A DNA stretch of 64,000 nucleotides, from positions 1-64,000 of the forward strand of contig NZ_PEDL01000001.1 of the NCBI RefSeq assembly GCF_002735925.1, in the 5' to 3' direction. The DNA is from Sporanaerobium hydrogeniformans (GTDB taxonomy: Bacteria > Bacillota > Clostridia > Lachnospirales > Cellulosilyticaceae). This document shows, piece after piece, positions 52,864 through 62,100 of the stretch; the first letter of the stretch is position 1, and every line of letters starts with the position of its first letter. The position numbers and the translations under genes are program-made. Below the pieces are notes generated by a model that worked only from the letters and a program-made list of their open reading frames with translations, searched no databases and was not told the origin of the DNA.

Positions 52864-53901
52864 ATGAATCCTTTTGCACCTTATCGAGCGATTAACACGA
52901 AGATTTATGCACGAAGGAAGACTCTCCTTTCACAAAAAGAATGGGAGAAGTTAGCTGAATCACGTTCAGTCACTCAAATAATTGAATTTCTAAAGAAAAG
53001 ACCAGGATATAAAGAAGTTGTAAATAGTTATAAGGCGGAAGAGTTACATCGTACAGATTTAGAAGTCATTCTGGATCGTTATGTCGTAAAAGAAATAGAA
53101 AGGATGCTTCATTATTTTTCAGGAAGTTATAAAGAGTTTTTTAAAACACTTTTAATGGAGTATGAGATAAGTGATTTATTGCTCCTTTCAAGAAGTATTT
53201 CAGGGTATGAGGAGATACAAGATATAAATCGCTTCTTTATTCATTCAGAGCACTATGCACTAGCAAATTTTAATCATCTGGTAGGATGTAAGAATTTGAC
53301 ACAGTTCATTGAAGCTTTAAGGGGGACACCTTACTACGAGGTTTTAAAAACTCTTAACCAAGAAGACACATTAAAACAAAAATTTCATATGGAAATGAAA
53401 TTGTATATTCTCTTTTATAAACAAATAATGGAAAAAGCAGCTAAACTAACGCCAACTGATCAAAAGATAGTAAGTAAATTGGTAGGAACTAAAGCAGATT
53501 TGATTAATATTCAGTGGATCTATCGGGCTATTAAGTATTATGATATTTCACCAGAAGAAATACTCATCTACTCTTTACCTGTAGGGAATAGAACTACTTA
53601 TAAAAAACTCAAAGCACTTACGTATACGAAAAGCTTACAAGAGTTAAGAGGTTTAGCTACCAAGTATTTAGCATATCCTGTATTTGAAGAAGAAAAAGAT
53701 GCTTTTTTGACAAAAAGAATGGACAAATATATTTATGAATATGCTTTAAAGATGGAAGATAACAGAGAAAATATATCTACATCTTTAACATATCTCTATA
53801 TTCTTAATATAGAGAAGGAGGACTTAATTGCTCTTACAGAAGGCATAAGGTATACCTTGCCAGAAAATGAACTAAAGGAGTATTTAGTTCATACAATTTA
53901 A
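52864..53901 (+). CDS. V-type ATP synthase subunit C (d/AC39)
   Basis: A 345-residue helical protein that caps the membrane rotor and links the central stalk. N-terminus MNPFAPYRAINTKIYARRKT, then SYKEFFKTLLMEYEISDLLL and ADLINIQWIYRAIKYYDISP (about 222-241) as in the V-ATPase C/d family. I start at 52864 because GTGGAGGG precedes it; a TTG/ATG frame from 52837 overlaps subunit G and has no site. Confidence 0.92.
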   Translation: MNPFAPYRAINTKIYARRKTLLSQKEWEKLAESRSVTQIIEFLKKRPGYKEVVNSYKAEELHRTDLEVILDRYVVKEIERMLHYFSGSYKEFFKTLLMEYEISDLLLLSRSISGYEEIQDINRFFIHSEHYALANFNHLVGCKNLTQFIEALRGTPYYEVLKTLNQEDTLKQKFHMEMKLYILFYKQIMEKAAKLTPTDQKIVSKLVGTKADLINIQWIYRAIKYYDISPEEILIYSLPVGNRTTYKKLKALTYTKSLQELRGLATKYLAYPVFEEEKDAFLTKRMDKYIYEYALKMEDNRENISTSLTYLYILNIEKEDLIALTEGIRYTLPENELKEYLVHTI

Positions 53902-53920
53902 CGAGCGGAGGAAGTTATAG

Positions 53921-55897
53921 ATGGCTATTGAGAAAATGATTTTGCTTAATCTAGTCGGAGCTTTAGATGAAGAGCATGCGATATTACAACAATTAGTACT
54001 TTGTGAAAATATACATCTCAATTTAGAGCACGGCGATTTATCAGAAAATAGTTATCTTGTTCATGAGTATGAAGCAATGGTGCCGAGTGGCAAAATATAT
54101 AAGACAGAGGATTATGCACAGCTTGCTAGTCATTATAGTGAACTTGAGAACAGTGTAGTAGAAATGAGTAAGGGGCTTGATATTGCACTAAAGATCATAA
54201 AAGAAGATATAGGGGCTTATTCTTTAAAAAATGCTGAAGAAGATTTAAAAGAATTATTAGAGGCTATAAAACCAAACATCCAAACGATGAATGAAAAAAG
54301 AAAGCAAATGAAAGAGTTAGAGCTTTTTAAAGAAAGAATAAGCCATATTCATGAAAAAGGAATCGATTTTGGACAACTAGAGGATATGACCTACTTCGAG
54401 TATGAAATAGGGATGCTTTCTAGGGATAATAGAAATCATATCAAAAAAAATTATGAGAATATTAGTGCACTCCTTTTTCAAATAGGAGATGTAGAGGCAT
54501 CAAGCGAAGATATTTATATTGTATTATACTTAAGTCAATTTAAAGAAGAAACTACAAAACTTCTTAAATCTTTAAACTGGAATAAAATTAACCTCCCAGA
54601 TGGGATAAAAGGTAATACAAGTCAACTCATAATAGCAGCGACAGAACGCATTCAGTGTCTGCAAAAAGAAATGAGTGATTTAGAAGGAACTATCTTTAAA
54701 AACAAAGAAGAGATTATTCTTCGTTTAAATAGAATATATTCTCGCATTAAGTTAGAAGAGAAAATCCTTCAATTAAAGGAACAAATCATCCACGGAAACA
54801 ATGTTTTTGTGCTTAATGCTTGGATCAAAAAAAAGGATAAAAAGAAAGTCGAGGAAAAGATTGCAAATGTAACAGATAAATATGTCATATTGTGTAAAAC
54901 AGCAGAAGAGGTTGGCAAAAAGAGTGAACCGCCCACATTACTAAATAACAACTGGTTCTTTAAGCCATTTGAAATGATTGTTAAGCTCTATGGATTACCT
55001 TCCTATATAGAAATTGATCCTACACCATTTTTAGCAATTACTTTTTGTTTAATGTTTGGTATCATGTTTGGTGATATCGGGCAAGGTTTGGTTTATTTCT
55101 TAGCAGGAGTCATACTTTATAAAAAGAATGAAACTGCAGGTGGTGTACTTACAAGACTTGGTGGAAGTTCTATCTTGTTTGGATTTGTTTATGGTAGTAT
55201 TTTTGGGCTAGAAGAAGTGCCGTTTATCAAAGATATTGCACTTGTGCATGGAGGACCTCTTAACACAACTAATATTATGCCTATATTAGCTGTAGGTGTT
55301 GCCTTTGGTGTAGTTGTTCTTACAGTAGCTTATGGCTTTGGTATTGTAAACTGCTTAAGGAAGAGAGATTTAGAAGATGGTATATTTGGAAAAAACGGAA
55401 TGGTTGGTTACTTCTTTTTTATAGGGCTTATTTTTACAGGTTTAACGCTTATTCGAGTTGTACCTATTTCTGTTTTAGTACCAATTAGTGTCATGATTGT
55501 GTCTCTTATTATGATGATTTTCAAAGAACCTCTAAGTAATTTGATAGAAGGTAAGAGACCTCTTATACATGGAGATCGATCTTCATATTATGTAGAAAGT
55601 AGCTTTGAAGGTATTGAAACCATTTTATCTGCATTAAGTAATGCTATTTCATTCATTCGTGTAGGTGCATTTGCACTGAACCATGCAGGGCTTTTTTTAG
55701 CCTTTTCAGTAATGGCAGGCATGATGAATAATATAGTATTAAAGGTATTGATTTTAGTACTTGGTAATGTGCTAATCCTTACACTAGAGGGTTTAGTTGT
55801 ATTTATTCAAGGCTTAAGGTTACAATATTATGAAATGTTTAGTAAGTATTTCAGTGGGGATGGTATTGCCTACTCACCAATTAAATTAGAAGATTAA
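53921..55897 (+). CDS. V-type ATP synthase subunit I (a)
   Basis: A 658-residue stator. The cytoplasmic half (1-350) is coiled-coil rich (LEEQL-like stretches, NVFVLNAWIKKKDKKKVEEK). The membrane half has about seven helices: FLAITFCLMFGIMFGDIGQG (about residue 370), LVYFLAGVILY and SNAISFIRVGAFALNHAGLF (about 573-592), the last with the essential Arg of the ion half-channel. It conducts protons or sodium against the K ring. AGCGGAGG ribosome binding site. Confidence 0.96.
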   Translation: MAIEKMILLNLVGALDEEHAILQQLVLCENIHLNLEHGDLSENSYLVHEYEAMVPSGKIYKTEDYAQLASHYSELENSVVEMSKGLDIALKIIKEDIGAYSLKNAEEDLKELLEAIKPNIQTMNEKRKQMKELELFKERISHIHEKGIDFGQLEDMTYFEYEIGMLSRDNRNHIKKNYENISALLFQIGDVEASSEDIYIVLYLSQFKEETTKLLKSLNWNKINLPDGIKGNTSQLIIAATERIQCLQKEMSDLEGTIFKNKEEIILRLNRIYSRIKLEEKILQLKEQIIHGNNVFVLNAWIKKKDKKKVEEKIANVTDKYVILCKTAEEVGKKSEPPTLLNNNWFFKPFEMIVKLYGLPSYIEIDPTPFLAITFCLMFGIMFGDIGQGLVYFLAGVILYKKNETAGGVLTRLGGSSILFGFVYGSIFGLEEVPFIKDIALVHGGPLNTTNIMPILAVGVAFGVVVLTVAYGFGIVNCLRKRDLEDGIFGKNGMVGYFFFIGLIFTGLTLIRVVPISVLVPISVMIVSLIMMIFKEPLSNLIEGKRPLIHGDRSSYYVESSFEGIETILSALSNAISFIRVGAFALNHAGLFLAFSVMAGMMNNIVLKVLILVLGNVLILTLEGLVVFIQGLRLQYYEMFSKYFSGDGIAYSPIKLED

Positions 55898-55932
55898 AAG
55901 ACGTTTAAATGAAGAAGGGTGGAAAATTTAAT

Positions 55933-56367
55933 ATGAAATCTATAATTTTTTTAGCTTTAATAATTGCAAGTACAACCATTTTATATGGTATTAAAATGAT
56001 GAAATCTAGTAAAAAAGGTAATTTAAAGGTTGCAATGATGACTTCATTATCATTATTTAGTTTAGCGGTACTTTCTTTTATGGGCTTAGGGATTGTAAAT
56101 CCCCTTATGGCAGCAACAGAAGTAACAACAGCAGCAGCTGCAACTAGTATTTCTTTAGGAGAAGGTTTTAAATATGTAGCCGCAGCCCTTAGTACAGGTC
56201 TTGCTACAATCGGAACAGGTATGGCAGTAGGTTCAGTAGGTTCATCAGCTATTGGTGCAGTTTCAGAAGACCCAACAATTCTTGGTAAAACCCTTATTTT
56301 TGTAGGTATGGCTGAAGGTATTGCCATTTATGGGATGATTATTTCTATCTTAATCTTATTCGTTTAA
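55933..56367 (+). CDS. V-type ATP synthase subunit K (proteolipid c)
   Basis: A 144-residue membrane protein. Two N-terminal helices (SIIFLALIIASTTILYGIKM and MTSLSLFSLAVLSFMGLGIV) and an Ala/Thr-rich loop precede the classic proteolipid hairpin: KYVAAALSTGLATIGTGMAV, GAVSEDPTILGKTLIFVGMA and the ion-binding Glu in GMAEGIAIYGMIIS (about residue 125). The N-terminal pair, not a second proteolipid hairpin, is typical for Lachnospiraceae-type c subunits. I chose the ATG at 55933 (GGGTGG upstream). Confidence 0.9.
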   Translation: MKSIIFLALIIASTTILYGIKMMKSSKKGNLKVAMMTSLSLFSLAVLSFMGLGIVNPLMAATEVTTAAAATSISLGEGFKYVAAALSTGLATIGTGMAVGSVGSSAIGAVSEDPTILGKTLIFVGMAEGIAIYGMIISILILFV

Positions 56368-56395
56368 TTTATTATTTATAGAAAAGAGAAAGAAT

Positions 56396-56704
56396 ATGAA
56401 ATCATTTTTAATAAGTGATAACCGAGATACATTAGTTGGCATGAGGCTAGCTGGCATACAAGGTGTGATTGTACATCATAAAGAAGAAGTTTTAGATATG
56501 ATGAAGGTAGCTATGATTGATCCTGAGATTGGTATTATTATTCTTACCGAAAAAATAGTAGATCTTGCCCCAGAAGAAATAATGGAATACAAACTGAAAA
56601 ATAGAAAACCGCTTATTATTGAAATACCAGATAGACACGGTACCCATAGAGGAACAGATGTTATTACCAATTACATTCGTGAATCTATAGGTATTCGTAT
56701 ATGA
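56396..56704 (+). CDS. V-type ATP synthase subunit F
   Basis: A 102-residue alpha/beta protein, starting MKSFLISDNRDTLVGMRLAG and containing GIIILTEKIVDLAPEEIMEY and PLIIEIPDRHGTHRGTDVI, which match subunit F, the small rotor-shaft regulator bound to D. Length is as expected. Confidence 0.93.
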   Translation: MKSFLISDNRDTLVGMRLAGIQGVIVHHKEEVLDMMKVAMIDPEIGIIILTEKIVDLAPEEIMEYKLKNRKPLIIEIPDRHGTHRGTDVITNYIRESIGIRI

Positions 56705-56715
56705 GGTGAAAGCAT

Positions 56716-57357
56716 ATGGTAACAATTGAACAAAAATTAACACTTTTTTCTAAGCTTTTACAACAGGATATAAAAGAAGAGTTGGATAGTAAAGTATTAC
56801 AACTTGAAAATGAGTATAAGAAGAAAATTGAAAATAATAAAATAAAGGCTGATAGACAAGCAGAAGAAATTGTTGCTCAAGCCATTAAAAGAGCAGAGGC
56901 TAAAAAGATAGAGTTAATTAGTAAAGGTAAGATGGCAACTAAAAGAGAAAGTATGCTTGCCAAGGAGAAATATATCCATACCTTTATGGAACATTTAACA
57001 GAAAAAATTATTAACTTTACGCAAACAGAAGCTTATTGTATGTATATAGACCAATGTCTTATGCAGTGTGAGAGCTTAAAAAATTATGAAAATGCTTTAA
57101 TCATTTATATGACTTTAGAAGACTTAGAGAAGTATCAAAACTATATTGCTAAGAAGCTAGAAGAGATTGGTTTGAACAAGGGAATGTTAAAATTTAAACA
57201 ATCAGAAACTGCTATTTTGGGAGGTTTTGTTATTGACGATCCTAAGCTCAATATGCGCATGGATTTAAGCATAAGAGGTACACTAGAAGAGGCTAAAAAT
57301 CACATTATGGAAGTCATCTTCAAAGAGATAGGAGAGGTTGGTGGGACAATTGAATAA
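56716..57357 (+). CDS. V-type ATP synthase subunit E
   Basis: A 213-residue protein with a long N-terminal coiled coil (LEYEYKKKIENNKIKADRQA-like, AEEIVAQAIKRAEAKKIELI) and a globular C-terminal domain (QSETAILGGFVIDDPKLNMR, DLSIRGTLEEAK). This is the peripheral stalk partner of subunit G. ATGA-like overlap with the next gene. Confidence 0.92.
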   Translation: MVTIEQKLTLFSKLLQQDIKEELDSKVLQLENEYKKKIENNKIKADRQAEEIVAQAIKRAEAKKIELISKGKMATKRESMLAKEKYIHTFMEHLTEKIINFTQTEAYCMYIDQCLMQCESLKNYENALIIYMTLEDLEKYQNYIAKKLEEIGLNKGMLKFKQSETAILGGFVIDDPKLNMRMDLSIRGTLEEAKNHIMEVIFKEIGEVGGTIE

Positions 57358-59119
57358 AGAGCTAGGTATTGTTGAACTTATAAATGGTCCCGTTGTTAAA
57401 GGAAGCAATATGGCTTCCTTTAAGGTAAATGAGATGGTAACAGTAGGTGAAATGCAACTTATTGGTGAAGTGGTTTCACTTGAAGGAGATGTGGCTACTG
57501 TTCAAGTTTACGAAGAGACAGAAGGGCTTAGAGCAGGAGAAAAGATTTACTCTACTGGTAGTCCCCTTTCTCTTAACTTAGGACCGGGTATGTTAGGAAA
57601 TATGTTTGATGGAATTCAAAGACCTCTGAAAAAAATTGAAGAAATTTCTAAGATTTTTATTCCAGAAGGAATAGGGCTTCTTTCTATTGATGAAGATAAA
57701 GAGTGGGAAACGACTATTGGTGTTCAGGTAGGAGATGTATTAACTCAAGGTGAGATTTATGCAACGGTTCAAGAAACTCAAAGTATTCTTCACAAGGTAA
57801 TGGTACCTCCAGGCATAGAGGGAGAAGTTATTCGTGTGGTACCAAATGGTAGCTATAAGGTTAAAGATACTATTGTGGTATTAAAGACACCAGCAGGTCA
57901 AGAAGTAACTTTAACACTGATGCAAAAATGGCCTGTACGTCGACCAAGGCCTATTGCCAAACGTATACCTATTTACAAACCACTTATTACAGGACAACGT
58001 GTTATTGATACCTTTTTTCCAGTAGCAAAAGGAGGAACGGTAGGACTTCCTGGAGGCTTCGGAACAGGAAAAACAGTCACACAGCATCAGTTAGCTAAGT
58101 GGAGTGATGCAGATATTATTGTTTATATTGGTTGTGGAGAGCGTGGTAATGAAATGACTAACGTACTAGAGGAGTTCCCAGCTCTTATTGACCCACGCAC
58201 CAATAGGCCACTTATGGAGCGAACAATCCTTATTGCAAATACTTCTAATATGCCAGTAGCAGCTAGAGAAGCAAGTATCTATACAGGTATTACGATGGCA
58301 GAGTATTTTAGAGATATGGGATATGATGTAGCTATTATGGCAGATTCAACATCTAGATGGGCAGAGGCTTTGCGTGAGATTTCAGGTCGCTTAGAAGAAA
58401 TGCCAGCTGAAGAAGGCTATCCAGCTTATCTTCCATCTAGGCTTGCTCAGTTCTATGAGAGAGCCGGCTGCGTAAAGACGCTTAATGAGGAAGAAGCTTC
58501 AGTAACTATTATTGGGGCTGTTTCTCCTCCAGGTGGTGACTTCTCAGAGCCTGTTACAGAAAATACAAAGCGGTTTGTAAGTGCTTTTTTAGCACTTGAC
58601 AAAAAACTTGCTTATGCAAGACATTATCCAGCCATCAACTATCTTACAAGCTATAGTGCTTACGTTACAATGTTAAGTGATTGGTACAAACAAAATGTGG
58701 CACTGGATATGATGGATTTAAGAGGTAAGATGGTAAGGCTTTTACAAGAAGAAGAAAAGCTAAATGAGATTGTACAATTAGTAGGAGAGGACGTACTGCC
58801 AAATGATCAAGCTCTTGTTCTAGAAACAGCACGTATTATTAAAAAAGCTTTTTTACAACAAAATGCACTTCATAAGGAAGATACTTACGTCAGTTTAGAA
58901 AAACAACATAAGATGCTTCAGGTAATTGATGCACTTTATGAGAATGCACTTACTTGTGTAAAAATCGGTATTCCACTTTCTACTATCCGAAAGGAAAATG
59001 TTTTTGAAGAAGTCATTAAGATGAAATATGATGTACCTAATGACCACATTGAGCTCTTAGATGATTTAATAGAGAAAATTGTTCACACCTATGAAGAATT
59101 AAGGCAAAAATATCAATAA
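57350..59119 (+). CDS. V-type ATP synthase subunit A (catalytic)
   Basis: A 589-residue catalytic subunit. The Walker A is [17 protein letters not shown] (about residue 232 onward); others are [49 protein letters not shown] and the [17 protein letters not shown] stretch. The bulge domain (residues 110-200) typical of A subunits is present. I use the TTG at 57350 ([13 protein letters not shown]), which matches family N-termini; TTG 57338 and GTG 57341 are possible but sit too close to GGAGAGG. Overlaps subunit E by 8 bases. Confidence 0.95.
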   Translation: MNKELGIVELINGPVVKGSNMASFKVNEMVTVGEMQLIGEVVSLEGDVATVQVYEETEGLRAGEKIYSTGSPLSLNLGPGMLGNMFDGIQRPLKKIEEISKIFIPEGIGLLSIDEDKEWETTIGVQVGDVLTQGEIYATVQETQSILHKVMVPPGIEGEVIRVVPNGSYKVKDTIVVLKTPAGQEVTLTLMQKWPVRRPRPIAKRIPIYKPLITGQRVIDTFFPVAKGGTVGLPGGFGTGKTVTQHQLAKWSDADIIVYIGCGERGNEMTNVLEEFPALIDPRTNRPLMERTILIANTSNMPVAAREASIYTGITMAEYFRDMGYDVAIMADSTSRWAEALREISGRLEEMPAEEGYPAYLPSRLAQFYERAGCVKTLNEEEASVTIIGAVSPPGGDFSEPVTENTKRFVSAFLALDKKLAYARHYPAINYLTSYSAYVTMLSDWYKQNVALDMMDLRGKMVRLLQEEEKLNEIVQLVGEDVLPNDQALVLETARIIKKAFLQQNALHKEDTYVSLEKQHKMLQVIDALYENALTCVKIGIPLSTIRKENVFEEVIKMKYDVPNDHIELLDDLIEKIVHTYEELRQKYQ

Positions 59120-59139
59120 AGCTAGGGAAAGGAAATAAT

Positions 59140-60522
59140 ATGAGAAAAGAATACTTAAAACTAGAAAAAGTAGAAGGACCCCTCATTGTCCTTTCCAATA
59201 TCGAAAATGTAGCCTATGACGAAATGGTTCATATAAAGCTCGACAATGGGGAATTAAGACGAGGTAAAGTCATTAAAATTGATGGTAAAAATGTAGTTGT
59301 ACAAGTATTTGAAGGAACAGCAGGGATTTCTACTCATAATGCTTCTGTTAAATTTACAGGAGAACCTCTTAAATTACCACTTACAAAAGATGTACTTGGC
59401 AGAACCTTTAATGGAATTGGTGAGCCTATAGATGGTGCTTACCAAATTATTTCTCAAAACAAATACAATGTAAATGGACGCCCTATTAATCCAGTAGCGC
59501 GTAAATACCCACGTAATTTTATTCAAACAGGTATTTCAAGTATTGATGCGCTCATGACTTTAATTCGTGGTCAAAAGTTACCTATTTTCTCTGGAAATGG
59601 TATTGCTCATAATGAGTTAGCTGTACAAATCGTTAAGCAAGCTAAGATTGAAGGGGCTAATAGTGATAACTTTGCGGTTGTATTTGGGGCTATGGGGGTG
59701 CGTCATGATGATGCGAGTTACTTTATGCAAAGCTTTGAGGCGGCTGGAGTACTAGACCATGTGGTTATGTATCTTAACTTAGCAGATGACCCTATTACAG
59801 AAAGAATTTCTACGCCTCGTTGTGCCTTAACAGCAGCTGAATATTTAGCTTTTGAACATGATATGCATGTATTAGTTATCTTAACCGATATGACCAGCTA
59901 CAGTGAGGCTTTACGTGAGATGTCTTCAACACGTGGAGAAGTACCTTCTCGTAAAGGTTACCCAGGTTATCTTTATAGTGACCTTTCCACTATTTATGAG
60001 CGTGCAGGAATGATTGAAGGCAAGGAAGGTTCTATTACACTTATTCCTATCTTAACAATGCCTAATGATGATATTACTCACCCTATTCCAGATTTAACAG
60101 GGTTTATTACAGAAGGACAAATCGTTTTGAATCGGGAATTAAATCAAAAAGGTATTTATCCACCTATTTCTATCTTACCTTCGCTTTCACGATTAATGAA
60201 GGATGGTATAGGTGCAGAATATACAAGAGAAGACCATGCAGAGCTTTCTAATCAGATTTTCTCTTCTTATTCTAAGGTACAAGATGTACGTTCATTGGCT
60301 CAAATTATTGGTGAAGATGATTTAGGTGAAGTGGATAAGCTCTACCTCAAATTTGGTCGTATGTTTGAAGAAAAGTTTGTAGCACAAGGTTACTCTGAAA
60401 ATCGTAGTATAACAGAGACTTTAGATTTAGGATGGAGGCTTCTCTCCGTCTTACCGAAATCTGAACTAGACCGCTTAAAACCAGAGCTTATTGAAAAGTA
60501 CTATAAAGGCAAAAAGGAGTAA
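59140..60522 (+). CDS. V-type ATP synthase subunit B
   Basis: A 460-residue non-catalytic subunit. N-terminal barrel [20 protein letters not shown]; then [54 protein letters not shown] with a degenerate P-loop, and [20 protein letters not shown] near residue 265. Pattern and length as in B subunits of bacterial V-ATPases. AGGGAAAGG upstream. Confidence 0.96.
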   Translation: MRKEYLKLEKVEGPLIVLSNIENVAYDEMVHIKLDNGELRRGKVIKIDGKNVVVQVFEGTAGISTHNASVKFTGEPLKLPLTKDVLGRTFNGIGEPIDGAYQIISQNKYNVNGRPINPVARKYPRNFIQTGISSIDALMTLIRGQKLPIFSGNGIAHNELAVQIVKQAKIEGANSDNFAVVFGAMGVRHDDASYFMQSFEAAGVLDHVVMYLNLADDPITERISTPRCALTAAEYLAFEHDMHVLVILTDMTSYSEALREMSSTRGEVPSRKGYPGYLYSDLSTIYERAGMIEGKEGSITLIPILTMPNDDITHPIPDLTGFITEGQIVLNRELNQKGIYPPISILPSLSRLMKDGIGAEYTREDHAELSNQIFSSYSKVQDVRSLAQIIGEDDLGEVDKLYLKFGRMFEEKFVAQGYSENRSITETLDLGWRLLSVLPKSELDRLKPELIEKYYKGKKE

Positions 60523-60527
60523 TTGTT

Positions 60528-61142
60528 ATGGCTGAACTTGTTGCACCAACCAAATCCAATCTCATAAAAGCCAAAGCCTCTTTAGAACTTTCTAAAAAGG
60601 GGTTTGAACTACTGGATAAAAAGCGAAATGTTTTAATCAAAGAAATGATGGAATTGGTCGAAAAGGCAAAAAATGTTCAATCCAACATTTATACTGTCAT
60701 AGCAGAGGCTTATGCAGCACTTCAAAACGTAAACGTCACTATGGGGATTAAGGAAGTAGAGAGTATTACGCATAGTATTCCACTTAATGAAGAATTTTCT
60801 ATTCTTCTTAAAAGCGTTATGGGAGTAGATATTCCTACCATTAGGTATAGTAAATCTGAGGTTATTCCGACTTATGGATTTCATAATACAAGTCCTGCTG
60901 TAGATGAAGCAGCCAAAAAGTTTCGTGATGTGAGATATATGATGTATGACTTAGCCGAAATTGACAACTCCATTTTTAAGCTAGCAAAAGAAATTCAAAA
61001 AACACAAAAACGTACCAATGCGCTTCAGCATATTCAAATTCCAAAATACAAGGCACAAGTAAAATATATCCAAGAAGTACTTGAGGAAAAAGAGAGAGAA
61101 GATTTCTTCCGCTTAAAGCGTATTAAAGGACGTTCAAATTAA
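60528..61142 (+). CDS. V-type ATP synthase subunit D
   Basis: A 204-residue protein. Two long helices at the ends form the rotor shaft: VAPTKSNLIKAKASLELSKK, GFELLDKKRNVLIKEMMELV at the N-terminus and RTNALQHIQIPKYKAQVKYI, LEEKEREDFFRLKRIKG at the C-terminus. Last gene of the operon; 5 bases after subunit B. No strong terminator follows immediately; the 6S RNA promoter begins about 65 bases downstream. Confidence 0.94.
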   Translation: MAELVAPTKSNLIKAKASLELSKKGFELLDKKRNVLIKEMMELVEKAKNVQSNIYTVIAEAYAALQNVNVTMGIKEVESITHSIPLNEEFSILLKSVMGVDIPTIRYSKSEVIPTYGFHNTSPAVDEAAKKFRDVRYMMYDLAEIDNSIFKLAKEIQKTQKRTNALQHIQIPKYKAQVKYIQEVLEEKEREDFFRLKRIKGRSN

Positions 61143-61206
61143 TACATTAACAGTAGGAGATTTCATATTTTGACATCTTTTTACAATCTATCAACATAAA
61201 ATACCC

Positions 61207-61234
61207 TTGCAAAAATACCTAAAGATGATATAAT
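61207..61234 (+). promoter_or_regulatory. Promoter of 6S RNA
   Basis: TTGCAA (61207-61212), 16-base spacer, TATAAT (61229-61234). Transcription would start near 61241, at the 5' end of the RNA. Confidence 0.8.
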
Positions 61235-61240
61235 AAGATT

Positions 61241-61449
61241 ACAAATTCAACCTGGGGTGTACGACAACCTACTATTTTGAACCTACAACATAAGATCGGG
61301 AGACTGATTTCGCAGCTAATGATGTCAGGCCACAACTTAATTCCCTTTGGGCAGTGGAAGACAAAGTTATCTGGAAGGTCACCCACCTAGCAATGGCTAG
61401 GGCGTCAAAATTGTGGGACCGGCATTTTGGGATATCATTGTAACATACA
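61241..61449 (+). ncRNA. ssrS: 6S RNA
   Basis: The ends fold together as in all 6S RNAs: TTACAA near 61239-61244 with TTGTAA near 61438-61443, and CCTGGGGTG (from 61251) with CATTTTGGG (near 61424-61432), corresponding to the E. coli CTGAGATG/GCATCTCGG closing stem; GTACG and CCGGCATT follow as in 6S consensus. The middle contains TTTTGAACCTACAA, GGCCACAACTTAATTCCC and a CCTAGC-AATG-GCTAGG hairpin, features of the Bacillota type. The RNA mimics an open promoter and binds sigma-A RNA polymerase in stationary phase. An open frame across its 3' half (from 61413) is not real. Confidence 0.85.
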
Positions 61450-61484
61450 AAAGCATTAGCTCACAGGAGTTAATGCTTTTTTTT
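61450..61484 (+). terminator. Terminator of 6S RNA
   Basis: AAAGCATTAGCTC (61450-61462) pairs along all 13 positions with GAGTTAATGCTTT (61467-61479), loop ACAG, T-run to 61484. Confidence 0.93.
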
Positions 61485-61511
61485 ATGCATTTTTTAAAAA
61501 GGAGAAAGCTC

Positions 61512-61994
61512 ATGTTCTATCGTATTAAGCAATTTACTCTTGCATTAACAGCTAAGATCAATAAAGAAGACCAAGCTTTTATTAACCAATACTTAGACCG
61601 AGAGGAACAAAAGCTTTTTGCTCTTCTGAAAGTATATGAGCAGAAGCATGCTATAAGAGTAGCACAAGGAATGGCTACTTCTTTTGAATGTGATAAAGAA
61701 GAAATGATACGATTAGGACTCTTGCATGATATTGGTAAAATACAAGAGCCTCTATCTATTATAGAAAAAAGTATAATGGTATTACTTCATCATTTAACAA
61801 GAGGAAATATAAAAAAGCTTCAAAGCTTTAAGATGATAAGAGGTTATTATAATCATCCTCAATATGGCTATGAGCTTCTTAAGAAGAAAGGGGGGTATGC
61901 ACCTTCCTTTTTAGAAAATATAAGGGATCATCATCTTGCAAAGGGAGGAAGCAAGTGTTTCAGCCTTTTGCAAGAATGGGATGATAAAGCGTAA
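61512..61994 (+). CDS. HD-domain phosphohydrolase
   Basis: A 160-residue HD-fold protein: LLKVYEQKHAIRVAQGMATS (first His), LGLLHDIGKIQEPLSI (His-Asp signature, about residues 75-83), YYNHPQYGYELLKKKGGY and NIRDHHLAKGG. The metal residues are all present, so it is likely active. It resembles the small HDIG/YqeK-like phosphohydrolases; nucleotide substrate unknown. I start it at 61512 (AAGGAGAAAG upstream); the frame continues to 61413 through the 6S RNA and its terminator, which is not credible. Confidence 0.88.
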   Translation: MFYRIKQFTLALTAKINKEDQAFINQYLDREEQKLFALLKVYEQKHAIRVAQGMATSFECDKEEMIRLGLLHDIGKIQEPLSIIEKSIMVLLHHLTRGNIKKLQSFKMIRGYYNHPQYGYELLKKKGGYAPSFLENIRDHHLAKGGSKCFSLLQEWDDKA

Positions 61995-62100
61995 GTAAAT
62001 CTTGTTCCCTTTTAGTAGTTAACTAAAAGTGCTTGTTCTTCTAATGGCGATAGTAGCATAAATATATAAAGGAGAACCTTCCTAAAAAGGGGGAATAAGA

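Noticed and set aside
61413-61511. N-terminal extension of the HD-domain protein
   Set aside because: It passes through the 6S RNA 3' arm and its terminator; the start at 61512 has a good ribosome binding site.
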